From the NCBI RefSeq assembly GCF_000243115.2, contig NZ_CP007035.1:3472001-3536000 (forward strand): a stretch of DNA of 64,000 bases, read 5' to 3'. The DNA comes from Niabella soli DSM 19437. GTDB lineage: Bacteria; Bacteroidota; Bacteroidia; Chitinophagales; Chitinophagaceae. A program made the position numbers and the translations under genes. The notes under the pieces are model-generated. The model was not told where the DNA came from. It did not search any database and was given only the letters and a program-made list of their open reading frames with translations. This document shows, in pieces, positions 26,275 to 35,457 of the stretch; within the stretch, counting starts at the first letter, position 1; the number at the start of each line of letters is the position of its first letter.

Positions 26275-27954
26275 TTAAAACCCCGTAAAACCAAGCTTCG
26301 TAAGGCCTGCCCGCACTTCCGGGTCGCTCATAAATAATTTCCACAGCAAGCCCGACCGGTAGTTTTCAATCATCACGATTATCGGTCCCTGGTCAATAGC
26401 CAGGTAACTATCCGAAAACCAGGCGGCATTATTCTTTAACACATCCAATGAAAAGGCATCGGTAAAACCGAAGTTCTTAAATAACTGGTTGCCCAATACA
26501 TAATAGAAAAATTTTAAGGCACCCATAGACTCATCCGGGGTATAGGGCAAAGAAGCAATGGCAGCAGTAGGCGCAATAAACCCCAGGTCATTATTGGGCG
26601 AGCTTGCTGTATAACCTCCCTTTATATCGCTTGCCGTAAGCCCCCATACAGAATCACTATACCCAAAATAGTTTTTTGGATTGGTTTTGCAATAAGAATA
26701 ATTGATAAGCGTATGATTTTTTGTTTGTTGCTGATAATTGGCATAGGCATCACTCAACCCATTAGGGTTTATTCCCAAAAAAGAATAGTGTTCAAAGAAC
26801 AGGGGGCCGCCATAATCTTCGCCCAATGGCAATACGATATTATAAAATGTTTTGCCGTTTTTTATTGCCCCGCCCCGTGCCCATCCGTCGTCATAAGCTG
26901 TTTTGGGAATGCTGTAATTTTTTGATGCGGCTGCCAGCACATAACTGATCAGGCATTCGTTCCATCCCTGAATGGCAACATTCATCTGCCAGCCTTTATC
27001 GGGGCTCCAGTGCCAGTATAAAACATTTTGACCGTTTTGCCGGAACCAGTTCCATTCTACGCGATCGATGATAGTATTGATATCGGCGCGCAAATTGGTT
27101 TCGGCTGATGCAGCTCCATTAAAGTACTGACGGGCGCATACCAGGCCTTCGATAAGATAGGCGGTTTCAACAATATCTGCACCATTGTCGTTGGCACTGA
27201 AAGGAATCACGCTGCCCGTGCTTCCGTTTAACCAATGCGGGTAGGCCCCATGAAAAGTCTGTGCTGTATTTTTTAAAAAGCCAATCATTTTTTGCAGTCG
27301 CACCAGCACATCGCTCCTGGAAATAAAGCCTCTGCTGGCTCCTGCCAGCAAGGCCATCACGCCAAAACCAGAACCGCCGCTTGTGACCAGGTCCGGGTCA
27401 TGTTTTGATCCTTCCCGGATCAGGCCCGAAACGGGGTGGGCAAAGTCCCAGAAGTACCGGAGGGTCCTTTGTTGTACGGTATCCAGCAAGGCGTTGTCGG
27501 AAAGAACCGGGAATTTCCGGGAAGAATCCAATTGCGTTACAAAGCTGCTGCTGATCGCATTTTGCAGACCCTTGCCGGAAGCGGATTGCAGTGTGGTACT
27601 GATCGTAAAAGTGTATTTTGAGAGGTTCGCCAATTTACTTTGTGTGGTGACCGTTATCACCGAATCTCCTTTTGATGCTATTGAATTAATCGCTACAGGA
27701 GAACCGTTATTGTCAGTTAGTATTACAGCAGCAAGCGATGAGGGATTGATGGGTTGTGAAAAAGAGAGCCTGATGGTTGGGCGGGTAGTGGTGTTTAACA
27801 TTGTTGTACCGAACGCCGCCCCATTAAGCAGCATGCTGTTCAGGACAGGGCTCTTTTTGGTATCAGGGGCCGGCGTTAATACATCGCTTTTACTGCCGCA
27901 GGAGCATATATGCAGTATTGCAATAAAAATTATTGTATGTAAAAGCCTGTTCAC
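26275..27954 (-). CDS. GH144-like glucanase with N-terminal Ig-like domain, lipoprotein
   Basis: 559 residues from a GTG start at 27954 directly abutting the TAA of the upstream cytochrome gene. A lipoprotein signal (IFIAILHICSCGS) is followed by an Ig-like (Big_5-type) domain at about 35-145 (RPTIRLSFSQPINPSSL, TFTISTTLQSASGKGL). The catalytic alpha/alpha-barrel shares blocks with the paralogue at 24701-26050: TSGGSGFGVMALLAG, GAYPHWLNGSTG, NDNGADIVETAYLIEGL, HWSPDKGWQMNVAIQGWNECL, IDQGPIIVMIENYRSGLLWKLFM. The lipid anchor and Ig spacer suit a surface enzyme that cuts polymer outside, while the soluble paralogue could act in the periplasm. Beta-1,2-glucan specificity is inferred from the family. 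Confidence 0.88.
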   Translation of the reverse strand: MNRLLHTIIFIAILHICSCGSKSDVLTPAPDTKKSPVLNSMLLNGAAFGTTMLNTTTRPTIRLSFSQPINPSSLAAVILTDNNGSPVAINSIASKGDSVITVTTQSKLANLSKYTFTISTTLQSASGKGLQNAISSSFVTQLDSSRKFPVLSDNALLDTVQQRTLRYFWDFAHPVSGLIREGSKHDPDLVTSGGSGFGVMALLAGASRGFISRSDVLVRLQKMIGFLKNTAQTFHGAYPHWLNGSTGSVIPFSANDNGADIVETAYLIEGLVCARQYFNGAASAETNLRADINTIIDRVEWNWFRQNGQNVLYWHWSPDKGWQMNVAIQGWNECLISYVLAAASKNYSIPKTAYDDGWARGGAIKNGKTFYNIVLPLGEDYGGPLFFEHYSFLGINPNGLSDAYANYQQQTKNHTLINYSYCKTNPKNYFGYSDSVWGLTASDIKGGYTASSPNNDLGFIAPTAAIASLPYTPDESMGALKFFYYVLGNQLFKNFGFTDAFSLDVLKNNAAWFSDSYLAIDQGPIIVMIENYRSGLLWKLFMSDPEVRAGLTKLGFTGF

Positions 27955-29304
27955 TTATCTGAAGTTTATATTATTCCCTTTAATATACTTTATCAATTTT
28001 GCCGTTTCCTGCGGGTATACTTTTATCAAATGCGTACGCATGGCCGCGGGTATTCTTTTCCGGGTACCTTGTTCTGTAAATACAATGGCTTTAGAGGGTT
28101 GTACCGGCATGTGGCAGTTAATGCAATTGGCCTTTAGCGGATTTGCTTTAACTTCCTTCAGGGTACAGAAATTATTGCCCGCTTCGGTATGGCAACGCAT
28201 GCATTTTTGAGAAAAGACCTGGAATTGGTTTTCTTCATTTGCATGCGGATCATGACAACTATTGCAGGTCATGTCACTTTTACTAAAACATTTGCTTAAA
28301 CTAAGCAGGCCAAACTGGTTGCCATGAACATCCAGATTTTCAGCGCCGGCGCTCACAATATTGGGCAAATAATAATCAGACAATTTATCGCCCGGCTTAA
28401 AGCTAAAGGCCGGCTGCAGCTTATTCATACTTCCGGAGTGGCAAACGGCGCATAGATCCAGCTCCTGCTGGCGGGAAAATTTTTTTGGATTGATGATGTG
28501 AACAGTGTCCTGCGTATGGGGATGCTGTGTTTCGAAATTGATATGCTCCATTCCGGGACCGTGGCATTTTTCACATCCTACTCCATACAGGACGCCGGAT
28601 TTGTCGAAATCTTCAAACACACCGTTGACAGCGATAACTTTTGCGTTGGTAGTATGACACTCTAAGCAACGGGAGGTAATAACCCTGTTTAATACAATTT
28701 TATCGGGATATCCCGGGCTGTTATTCCATTTTTTGATATAAGAGAAATAGGATAGGGGGAGCTGTACCAGCCTGTTTCCCACCCATGAAGCATAGGATTG
28801 CGCATTTTTACCCGCCCCGAATATTATATCAAATGATTGCTGCTTTTTATTAACACCGTTTATATATACCTGCTGGTACATACGACCGTTACTGTCTATA
28901 CATTTTATTGTTTCCGAAACATTAAAGCGGTAAAAATTATTCCCTGGTTTAAAACTGCCAGGCACCTTGTCCCGGGTGGCTATTTGTGTTGCTCGAAAAT
29001 GAGTGGTTTGTATATATTTTTGATAAATATCCGGGTGACAGCTTTGGCAGGCCGCAGAACTTGCATACCGGCTCTGAAAGAGTACCCCGGCGGTATCAGC
29101 ATCATTTACACCGGTAGCAGTATGATCCGCTCCATTCGTACAACTGATCCACACCGCAACTGTACTAATTAAGCCGGTAATTACCCAGGCGCTTGTATGT
29201 AAACGAAACCATTTAATGTTTAGTTCTTTAATGCCTTCCGGCGATTTTTTATAGATGGCAATATCTGGCCGGGAAGACGGTAAATCAACGGATATTGAAA
29301 ACAA
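27955..29304 (-). CDS. Seven-haem c-type cytochrome
   Basis: Up to 449 residues. Seven CXXCH sites are present in order: CQSCH, CLECH, CEKCH, CAVCH, CNSCH, CMRCH and CINCH, the last followed by MPVQPSK. One membrane segment precedes them (SAWVITGLISTVAVWISC, about residues 38-55), so the protein is probably anchored with its haems in the periplasm or as a lipoprotein. The start is uncertain: no ATG exists in frame upstream of the membrane segment; the TTG at 29304 is the furthest option, and its first codons overlap an imperfect repeat shared with 24516-24601. Its stop abuts the GTG start of the lipoprotein GH144 gene. A multihaem cytochrome inside a glycan operon is unusual and points to electron transfer from sugar oxidation. 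Confidence 0.85.
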   Translation of the reverse strand: MFSISVDLPSSRPDIAIYKKSPEGIKELNIKWFRLHTSAWVITGLISTVAVWISCTNGADHTATGVNDADTAGVLFQSRYASSAACQSCHPDIYQKYIQTTHFRATQIATRDKVPGSFKPGNNFYRFNVSETIKCIDSNGRMYQQVYINGVNKKQQSFDIIFGAGKNAQSYASWVGNRLVQLPLSYFSYIKKWNNSPGYPDKIVLNRVITSRCLECHTTNAKVIAVNGVFEDFDKSGVLYGVGCEKCHGPGMEHINFETQHPHTQDTVHIINPKKFSRQQELDLCAVCHSGSMNKLQPAFSFKPGDKLSDYYLPNIVSAGAENLDVHGNQFGLLSLSKCFSKSDMTCNSCHDPHANEENQFQVFSQKCMRCHTEAGNNFCTLKEVKANPLKANCINCHMPVQPSKAIVFTEQGTRKRIPAAMRTHLIKVYPQETAKLIKYIKGNNINFR

Positions 29305-29332
29305 GATCTTCCCGTATTTCCGTATTCCCGGT
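29242..29332. repeat. Imperfect repeat, copy B
   Basis: Second copy of the repeat at 24516-24601, overlapping the presumed 5' end of the multihaem cytochrome gene. The resemblance casts doubt on the first ~20 codons of that frame. Confidence 0.5.
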
Positions 29333-29372
29333 TTTTGATACAGCTTCGTTTAAGCGATAACTATTGCCTTCC

Positions 29373-30203
29373 TTATTGTTTCCCGTTATAAAGGGCCTGT
29401 ATATCCGCATCGCTCAGTGCTGTTGTATAAACCCTGAACTGGTCTAAAGAGCCCTCCATAAAGGTCATCCATGTATTTTGACTGTTCGTATACGGGCTGG
29501 GACCTCCTATTGAAAATCCGTCAAAATTTCCCCAGGTTACATTACCCACTGTACCCACTGTATTGGTTTTAAACAACTGGCCATCGATATAACATTTTAA
29601 GGTAGACGATGAGCCGGTATAAGTAAAGGCGAGGTGATGCCAGGACCCGTTTAATACATTGGGCATCCTGTTTGCATTGGTATACTCTACCCAATTGTCC
29701 ATAAGGTAAAATTTAGCAGCGGCTAACGCGGTGGTACTTGGGTTGCCTGCATCTTCAAATTCCAGGAATAATTTTGTGTTGGTCCAGCTATAGCCTTTCG
29801 CATTCAGTGAAAAAACAAAATCGGTTCCTTTGCCGGCAGCCTGCGGTGTTTTTTTTATCCAAAAAGCGATGGTAAATGCTGTTAATGGGGAAGTAGAGGT
29901 GAACTCGTTCACGCCAGCATAAGAGGCATAAGAGGTATCGCTGCCCACATAGCATTTTCCTGATACACCCTCCCCGATGCCGCCTGAATTCACCGAAGGG
30001 AAATTAGCCCGCGTGCTGTCTACTGCATTCATTAAGGGATTTGTTGTAGTACCGTCAAAGGCAACATAAAACTTTAAAGGGCCTCCGGCGGGGTTCGCAT
30101 CTTTTGGATAATCACCCAATAGGGGGCGACTCATTTTTTGGCATCCAACTAATACTGCTGTCAGGAGCAATATGCTTGCTATATTTAAAAATAATGCTTT
30201 CAT
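29373..30203 (-). CDS. LamG/concanavalin A-like domain lipoprotein
   Basis: 276 residues with a lipoprotein signal (LTAVLVGC, Cys21). The rest is a laminin G/concanavalin-like jelly roll: FYVAFDGTTTNPL, FTIAFWIKKTP, GSWHHLAFTYTGSSSTLKCYIDGQL, GFSIGG and SLDQFRVYTTALSDADIQALYNG, the usual closing motif of LamG_3 domains. It follows the SusD gene by 24 bases, the position normally taken by a surface glycan-binding protein (SusE/F-like role). A binding function is therefore likely; no catalytic residues are evident. Confidence 0.88.
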   Translation of the reverse strand: MKALFLNIASILLLTAVLVGCQKMSRPLLGDYPKDANPAGGPLKFYVAFDGTTTNPLMNAVDSTRANFPSVNSGGIGEGVSGKCYVGSDTSYASYAGVNEFTSTSPLTAFTIAFWIKKTPQAAGKGTDFVFSLNAKGYSWTNTKLFLEFEDAGNPSTTALAAAKFYLMDNWVEYTNANRMPNVLNGSWHHLAFTYTGSSSTLKCYIDGQLFKTNTVGTVGNVTWGNFDGFSIGGPSPYTNSQNTWMTFMEGSLDQFRVYTTALSDADIQALYNGKQ

Positions 30204-30227
30204 GTTTTATTAATTTTTTGGTTGATA

Positions 30228-31799
30228 CTATGGCCATTCCGGGTTTTGCTTCAACACGGGTACACCATTCACTTTTGAAAGATCGATCGCTTTTTGCGGT
30301 ATGGGGTAATACCGGCACCGGTTCGTATAACCAAGGCTTCCTAATTCAGTCTGGGCATCGCCCCATCTTACCAGGTCAAAGAAGCGGTATCCTTCCATGG
30401 CAAACTCGAATCTTCTTTCATTTTTTATGGCCGTGCGCATTTGGGCCTGGTTGGCGAAAGCAATTTTAGGTACGATCGTTCTGGCCGGGCCAAGGTTGCC
30501 GCTTGCACGGTTTCTGATCAGTTCCAGGTTGGTTGCTGCGGTGGCTCCATCTCCCATTTCATTACTCGCTTCGGCCAGCATTAAGATCACATCAGCATAG
30601 CGCAATTGGCGGTGACTGATCCAGGAGGCATTACCTCCTCCAATGGTTCCTGTAAGGGCCCGCATCTGTGGATCAGAATACACTTTTTTGTTCCAATAGG
30701 GCTGGTCCAAACCGGGTCCCGGATTATAGGCAGGCAAGGTAGCGCCATAGCCGCCTTGTGTGGGACCGCCGTCAGACTGGCCCGAGTATAAGATGGTCAT
30801 GCGTTTTCTTGGATCACTATCATCCCAGGCATCCACCAGTTTTTGTGTAGGCGTGTTCCAGCCCCAGCCCAAATTCCATTCTTTGGCGGCGCCGCCCTGG
30901 CGTACATTCTGGCTGGTGCCCCAATTGGATCCCTGATTGGGAACGAGGTTTTTGCCTTGCAGGTTTTGGTGCTCCAAAATTGATTCAGCACTATTTTTTC
31001 CGGCGCCGTCCAACCCATCTTTCCATATATCATAAAAGTTAGGCAATAAGCTGTATTGATTGGATGCAACAACTTCATTACAAAGACTCACCACCTTTGC
31101 CCAGTTGGCTCTGAATAAATAAGTTTGTGCCCAAAGCGTGTTAACGGCGCCTTTAGTAAGCCTGCCCGGATAAGGATTACTGGTACCCACTTCCCAGGTT
31201 TGCGGAAGATAGTCCAGCGCCTTGGCTAAATCCGCATCAATTTGCGCATAAATATCCGCCACCGGTGATTTGGGTTTGATGCCATCAATGGCGTTGGTAA
31301 AATAAAAATTGATCAATGGCACCTCCCCATAAGTACGCACCAGGTCAAAAAAGGAAAACGCCCTGAAAAATAACGCTTCTCCAACATTGCGCAGGGAGCT
31401 TTTGTCGGTCATTTTTAATGAGTCGGCAAAATAGATCTCTTTATTTGCCTGGTTAATTAACGTGTAATGATCATTCCAGAAAGTATTGGGCGCCCAGTCG
31501 TCTTTTGAATACTGAAAGGTTTCAAACTCCGCATTTACTTCCGCCCCATCCGTAGCACTGCTTCCCTTTTGGGCATCATCATCACGGATGCTCATAAAGT
31601 CCAGCCAGGGCAACTCGTTCAGCCCTGCATAAGTATTAAAGGTGTTATATAAGCCCATGCTTTGTGCTTCCAATACACCCTGGTGCAGGTCGTCCAGGGT
31701 TTGCGTAAGCGGTTTCCGGTCGAGGAATTTTTTACATCCTGTAAAAAAAGCCAGCCCGGCAAAAGCGCTTAACAAGAGTATTATAGTATTTCGTTTCAT
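30228..31799 (-). CDS. SusD/RagB family outer-membrane lipoprotein
   Basis: 523 residues with a lipoprotein signal (FFTGC) and the standard N-terminus KKFLDRKPLTQTL. The RagB/SusD helical framework is clear: EALFFRAFSFFDLVRTYGEVPLI, then the C-terminal RQLRYADVILMLAEASNEMG and NERRFEFAMEGYRFFDLVRWGDA. It binds the glycan at the cell surface together with the SusC encoded just upstream (109-base gap). It belongs to the sigma/FecR-controlled PUL. Confidence 0.95.
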   Translation of the reverse strand: MKRNTIILLLSAFAGLAFFTGCKKFLDRKPLTQTLDDLHQGVLEAQSMGLYNTFNTYAGLNELPWLDFMSIRDDDAQKGSSATDGAEVNAEFETFQYSKDDWAPNTFWNDHYTLINQANKEIYFADSLKMTDKSSLRNVGEALFFRAFSFFDLVRTYGEVPLINFYFTNAIDGIKPKSPVADIYAQIDADLAKALDYLPQTWEVGTSNPYPGRLTKGAVNTLWAQTYLFRANWAKVVSLCNEVVASNQYSLLPNFYDIWKDGLDGAGKNSAESILEHQNLQGKNLVPNQGSNWGTSQNVRQGGAAKEWNLGWGWNTPTQKLVDAWDDSDPRKRMTILYSGQSDGGPTQGGYGATLPAYNPGPGLDQPYWNKKVYSDPQMRALTGTIGGGNASWISHRQLRYADVILMLAEASNEMGDGATAATNLELIRNRASGNLGPARTIVPKIAFANQAQMRTAIKNERRFEFAMEGYRFFDLVRWGDAQTELGSLGYTNRCRYYPIPQKAIDLSKVNGVPVLKQNPEWP

Positions 31800-31908
31800 C
31801 TGTTTGTTTTTTATTGTTTTTAATGGACAGATGGAATAGCCTAAATAATCATTGTTTTGAGTATAAAGGATTTTTATGGCTATTTCATAAAATCAGTATT
31901 AAATAGAA

Positions 31909-34900
31909 TTAAAAGCTAACATTTAAACCAAAAGTGGTAACTCTTGGTATGGCGCCCCCGGCAAAATCGAACCCGAAAGCAGTAGCATCGCCACCAAACT
32001 CCGGTGTATAGCCGTTATTGCGCTTCCATGTTTTCAGGTTTTGCACGTTTGCAAAAATCTTCAGCCCTTTAATCCAGGAGCTATGCAGCAGTCTTTGACT
32101 AAAGGCATAGGCCAGGTTCACGTTTCTTAATCTGAAATAGCTGCCATCCTCAATATTATAGGTAGAGCCGTTATAGTTGAACCGGTCTCCCTGGCTCAAA
32201 ATAGGCGCCCAATTGGATGTACCAGGGCCATGCCACCTGTCTAACTGAAGGGCGGCATAATTCACTCTTTGGAAGGGAGACTCTAAGGAAGCCCAGGTTC
32301 TGAACACATCATTACCATATACGCCACCCATGTCAACCGACAGGGAAACCTGTTTGTAGTTTAAATTTACAGAGGTGCCATATGTAAACTTGGGCGTAGG
32401 GTTACCAATAATCGTACGGTCGTCCGCAGTAATGACCCCATCGCCATTTACGTCCTTAAACTTAAAATCGCCCGGCCGGTAGGCTCCAATACTTGAGGCT
32501 ACCGGTGATGATAAGATATCAGCATAGCTCTGGTAGATACCGTCTACCACATAACCATAAAAGGAGCCAATGGGTTGCCCAACGATGGTACGGGCTTCGG
32601 CTGCACCATTATTCATAAATGTTCTGGGTAAGAATCCTCCGGGAATATCAGGGGCCAGGCTCAGCACTTTGTTTTTAAGAAAAGTGATATTGCCCGCAAC
32701 GTTCAATGAAAAGTCTTTTGACAACTGCTGATTCCAACTGGCACTAAACTCTTCCCCCCAGTTTTTAATGCTGCCGCCGTTTTCCAACAGGTCGTTTATT
32801 CCCTGGACCGACCTGTTGATATAGGTCATCAGGTTTTTAGTTACTTTGTCAAAATAATTAAATTCAAAATGCAGCCGGTTATCAAAAGCAGTTAACTCAA
32901 CGCCCACTTCTTTTGCATGCACGGTTTCCCATTTTAAATCAGGATTGGGCTGGTAGGCATTTTGGGCGGCATTGCTGATATTGGTTCCAAATGGGGCGCC
33001 TTTATTGGTAAGAAGATTAGGATACATGGGATAAGGAATAGGGCTTCCGTCCAACCTTGTAGCCGTTTGGTTTCCTAATACGCCGATGGATCCTTTTAGC
33101 TTCAGGAAGTTAATGGCGGTTATATCCTGCATAAACGCTTCTTTGGTAAGCTCCCACCCGGCGCCTACGGCCCAATAGAGCTGGTTCCTGTTTTTAGCGG
33201 GCAGTTGAGAGGAAGCGTCGTTACGCAGCGAAGCGTTTAAATAATACTTGTTCTTGTAATTGTATAACACCCGCGCTAACCCGGAAACGGTGGTATATTC
33301 ATATTGGTTGGTGCTGCCGGGATCAACGGTTGTAATGGAGGGATCGTTAAACCCGGAGTTCAGGTACCAGAACCGGGGATCGTTGGGAATGGGCCGGGCA
33401 GAGGAACCGGAGGTAAATTGTTTGGCTATTGCGCCGGTAAGAAATGATCCGTAATAATAGGTAGTAAACCCTGCGGTGGCGGTCAGGTTATGATCTCCAA
33501 ACCGGTTCTTATAGGTTAACACATAGTCCTGCTGAAATTTTTTCCAGTTATTCTGGTTCTGCGTAACAGATGTTAACGTACTGTAGAGATAGGGGTTATC
33601 CGTAATGGGGTCGTACGCATAATACAGGGGCTGATACACGCGTTTATCCTGGTTACTGAAATCTGCATACCAGGTGGGCCTGAAATTAAAATGTTTTAAG
33701 AAATTGATGTCGACGTATACATTGCCTACATACCGGTAGATGTAGTCTCGCTGGGTGTTCCAGGTGTTCTCTACTTCCAGAACGGGGTTTACCACACCAG
33801 AGTTTTGTAGGGTGGTAGCTAATCCGGAATAAATATTCATCATTACGCTGTCGCCAGTGTAGGGGTCTGCCACCTTAAACTGTTTGGTACCGGCATATAC
33901 ATTGGGCATCACCTTCCTTGCGTTATCCAGAACACTGGTTGCATCATATGGATTTCTTTGCCGGGAGGCGTTAAAATTTACGCCCAGTTTGATTGCCTTG
34001 TTCAGCTTTACTTCATCATTAAACGACAATTGAAGTTTCTTAAGGTTCTCATGAATAACAATACCATCTTCATTGGTATAGCCTAGTCCAAAAAAGAAAT
34101 TATTTTTTTCTGAGCTGCTCGAAATGCTTAAATTATTTGAATTAAAAACCCCGGTCCGGGTAACGGCATTCACCCAGTCTGTATTGGAGTTTAATTGCGC
34201 ATAGGGGGGAGTAGCAACATTATTGTTTGCGTTTTCTTCTGCAAAAAGCGTATTAAAGCCATTGGCGTCCACCATCTTAATTTTGTCCACCAGTTTCTTA
34301 AAACCATAGTTGGTGCTGAAGTTAATAGTGGTTTGCCCTTTTTTGGCTTTCTTGGTGGTGATGGCAATAACGCCGGTAGCGCCTTTAACGCCAAAAATGG
34401 CAAGAGAGGAAGGGTCTTTTAATACTTCGATCGATTCAATGTCATTTGGATTTATGAAATCGATATTGTCATTAAAAATACCATCCACAATATAAAGGGG
34501 GTGCACCTGCCCGATACTCACTGTTCCTCTTATCCTGATGTCGGGAGCAGCCCCGGGCGTTCCACTGTTTACCACGCTTAACCCGGCCACTTTTCCCTGT
34601 AAGGATGCTACAGGGTTGGTGTTGGGCTTGTCCGCTACCTCTTTACCATCAATTTTTACTATTGACCCGGTAAGGTCTCTTTTATTTGCGGTACCATACC
34701 CGATCACTACTACCTGGTCCATGATCTTTTGGGAGGCCATCATCTTAACAGCAATGCTGGCGTTGCCATTGAGCGGATATTCCTGGTCTTCATATCCCAC
34801 CGCCGAAAATACCAATATGCTGTTGGCGCTGGGCACCGCAAGGGCAAAAGCTCCCTCTGTATTGGTTACTGTGCCCACATTAGTTCCTTTTACCTGTACA

Positions 34901-35328
34901 GATACACCTGCTAAAGGCGCGCCTGAACTATCGGTAACGGTACCGGCAACTCTTACATCTGCTTTTGCCAGCGGGTCTGCTTTTATGACAATGAGCCCGT
35001 TTTCCATTTTCTGAAAAGTAAGGTCGGTGCGAAAAAGCAATACCGGAAGAATTTCATCAATAGTGGCTTCTTTTGCATGAATGGTCACTTTGGTGTTCAA
35101 TTGCTCCAGGCTGCTGTTGTACAGGAACCGGTAAGCTGTTTTTTGTTCGATCGATTTAAAAACATCCGCAATGTCCGTTCTCGTAGCATGTAAGTTAATA
35201 CGCTGCTGCCCAAACCCGCGCGCGTGGATATTTAACGTAAAAAAAAGCATGAACAGCACCGTCAGTTTCATAGCGAGAAAAACTTTTTTTGTTTCGGGAA
35301 AGGTTGTTCCTCTTTTTAAGCATTTCAT
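31909..35328 (-). CDS. SusC/RagA TonB-dependent transporter with STN signalling domain
   Basis: 1139 residues. After the signal region the STN (secretin/TonB short N-terminal) domain covers about 45-120 (ADVFKSIEQKTAYRFLYN, ATIDEILPVLL), followed by a carboxypeptidase-like domain (VAGTVTDSSGAPLAGVSV), the TonB box/plug (DQVVVIGYGTANKRDLTGSI, LQGKVAGLSVV, IRIRGTVSIG, ILKDPSSLAIFGVKGATGVI-like motif) and the beta-barrel. The STN domain marks it as a transducer that signals ligand binding to the FecR anti-sigma factor encoded just upstream. The 129-base gap to FecR holds a strong hairpin. Confidence 0.95.
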   Translation of the reverse strand: MKCLKRGTTFPETKKVFLAMKLTVLFMLFFTLNIHARGFGQQRINLHATRTDIADVFKSIEQKTAYRFLYNSSLEQLNTKVTIHAKEATIDEILPVLLFRTDLTFQKMENGLIVIKADPLAKADVRVAGTVTDSSGAPLAGVSVQVKGTNVGTVTNTEGAFALAVPSANSILVFSAVGYEDQEYPLNGNASIAVKMMASQKIMDQVVVIGYGTANKRDLTGSIVKIDGKEVADKPNTNPVASLQGKVAGLSVVNSGTPGAAPDIRIRGTVSIGQVHPLYIVDGIFNDNIDFINPNDIESIEVLKDPSSLAIFGVKGATGVIAITTKKAKKGQTTINFSTNYGFKKLVDKIKMVDANGFNTLFAEENANNNVATPPYAQLNSNTDWVNAVTRTGVFNSNNLSISSSSEKNNFFFGLGYTNEDGIVIHENLKKLQLSFNDEVKLNKAIKLGVNFNASRQRNPYDATSVLDNARKVMPNVYAGTKQFKVADPYTGDSVMMNIYSGLATTLQNSGVVNPVLEVENTWNTQRDYIYRYVGNVYVDINFLKHFNFRPTWYADFSNQDKRVYQPLYYAYDPITDNPYLYSTLTSVTQNQNNWKKFQQDYVLTYKNRFGDHNLTATAGFTTYYYGSFLTGAIAKQFTSGSSARPIPNDPRFWYLNSGFNDPSITTVDPGSTNQYEYTTVSGLARVLYNYKNKYYLNASLRNDASSQLPAKNRNQLYWAVGAGWELTKEAFMQDITAINFLKLKGSIGVLGNQTATRLDGSPIPYPMYPNLLTNKGAPFGTNISNAAQNAYQPNPDLKWETVHAKEVGVELTAFDNRLHFEFNYFDKVTKNLMTYINRSVQGINDLLENGGSIKNWGEEFSASWNQQLSKDFSLNVAGNITFLKNKVLSLAPDIPGGFLPRTFMNNGAAEARTIVGQPIGSFYGYVVDGIYQSYADILSSPVASSIGAYRPGDFKFKDVNGDGVITADDRTIIGNPTPKFTYGTSVNLNYKQVSLSVDMGGVYGNDVFRTWASLESPFQRVNYAALQLDRWHGPGTSNWAPILSQGDRFNYNGSTYNIEDGSYFRLRNVNLAYAFSQRLLHSSWIKGLKIFANVQNLKTWKRNNGYTPEFGGDATAFGFDFAGGAIPRVTTFGLNVSF

Positions 35329-35357
35329 GTGATAAATGTTATTTTTTAATAGATATC

Positions 35358-35392
35358 ACATGGAGTGGTCCTCGGTAAAAAACACTCCATGT
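35358..35392 (-). promoter_or_regulatory. Hairpin between fecR and susC genes
   Basis: Perfect 10-base arms, ACATGGAGTG (35358-35367) and CACTCCATGT (35383-35392), with a 15-base loop lie in the spacer between the FecR stop and the SusC start. No T run follows in the sense direction. It could mark an RNA processing point or stabilise the susC part of the transcript, allowing more SusC than FecR to be made; alternatively it is a regulator site. Confidence 0.5.
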
Positions 35393-35457
35393 AAAGTTAC
35401 TTGATACATTCTGGTTTGTCTTCATCGTTTATTTTTTCAGTTATACAGATATAATAG

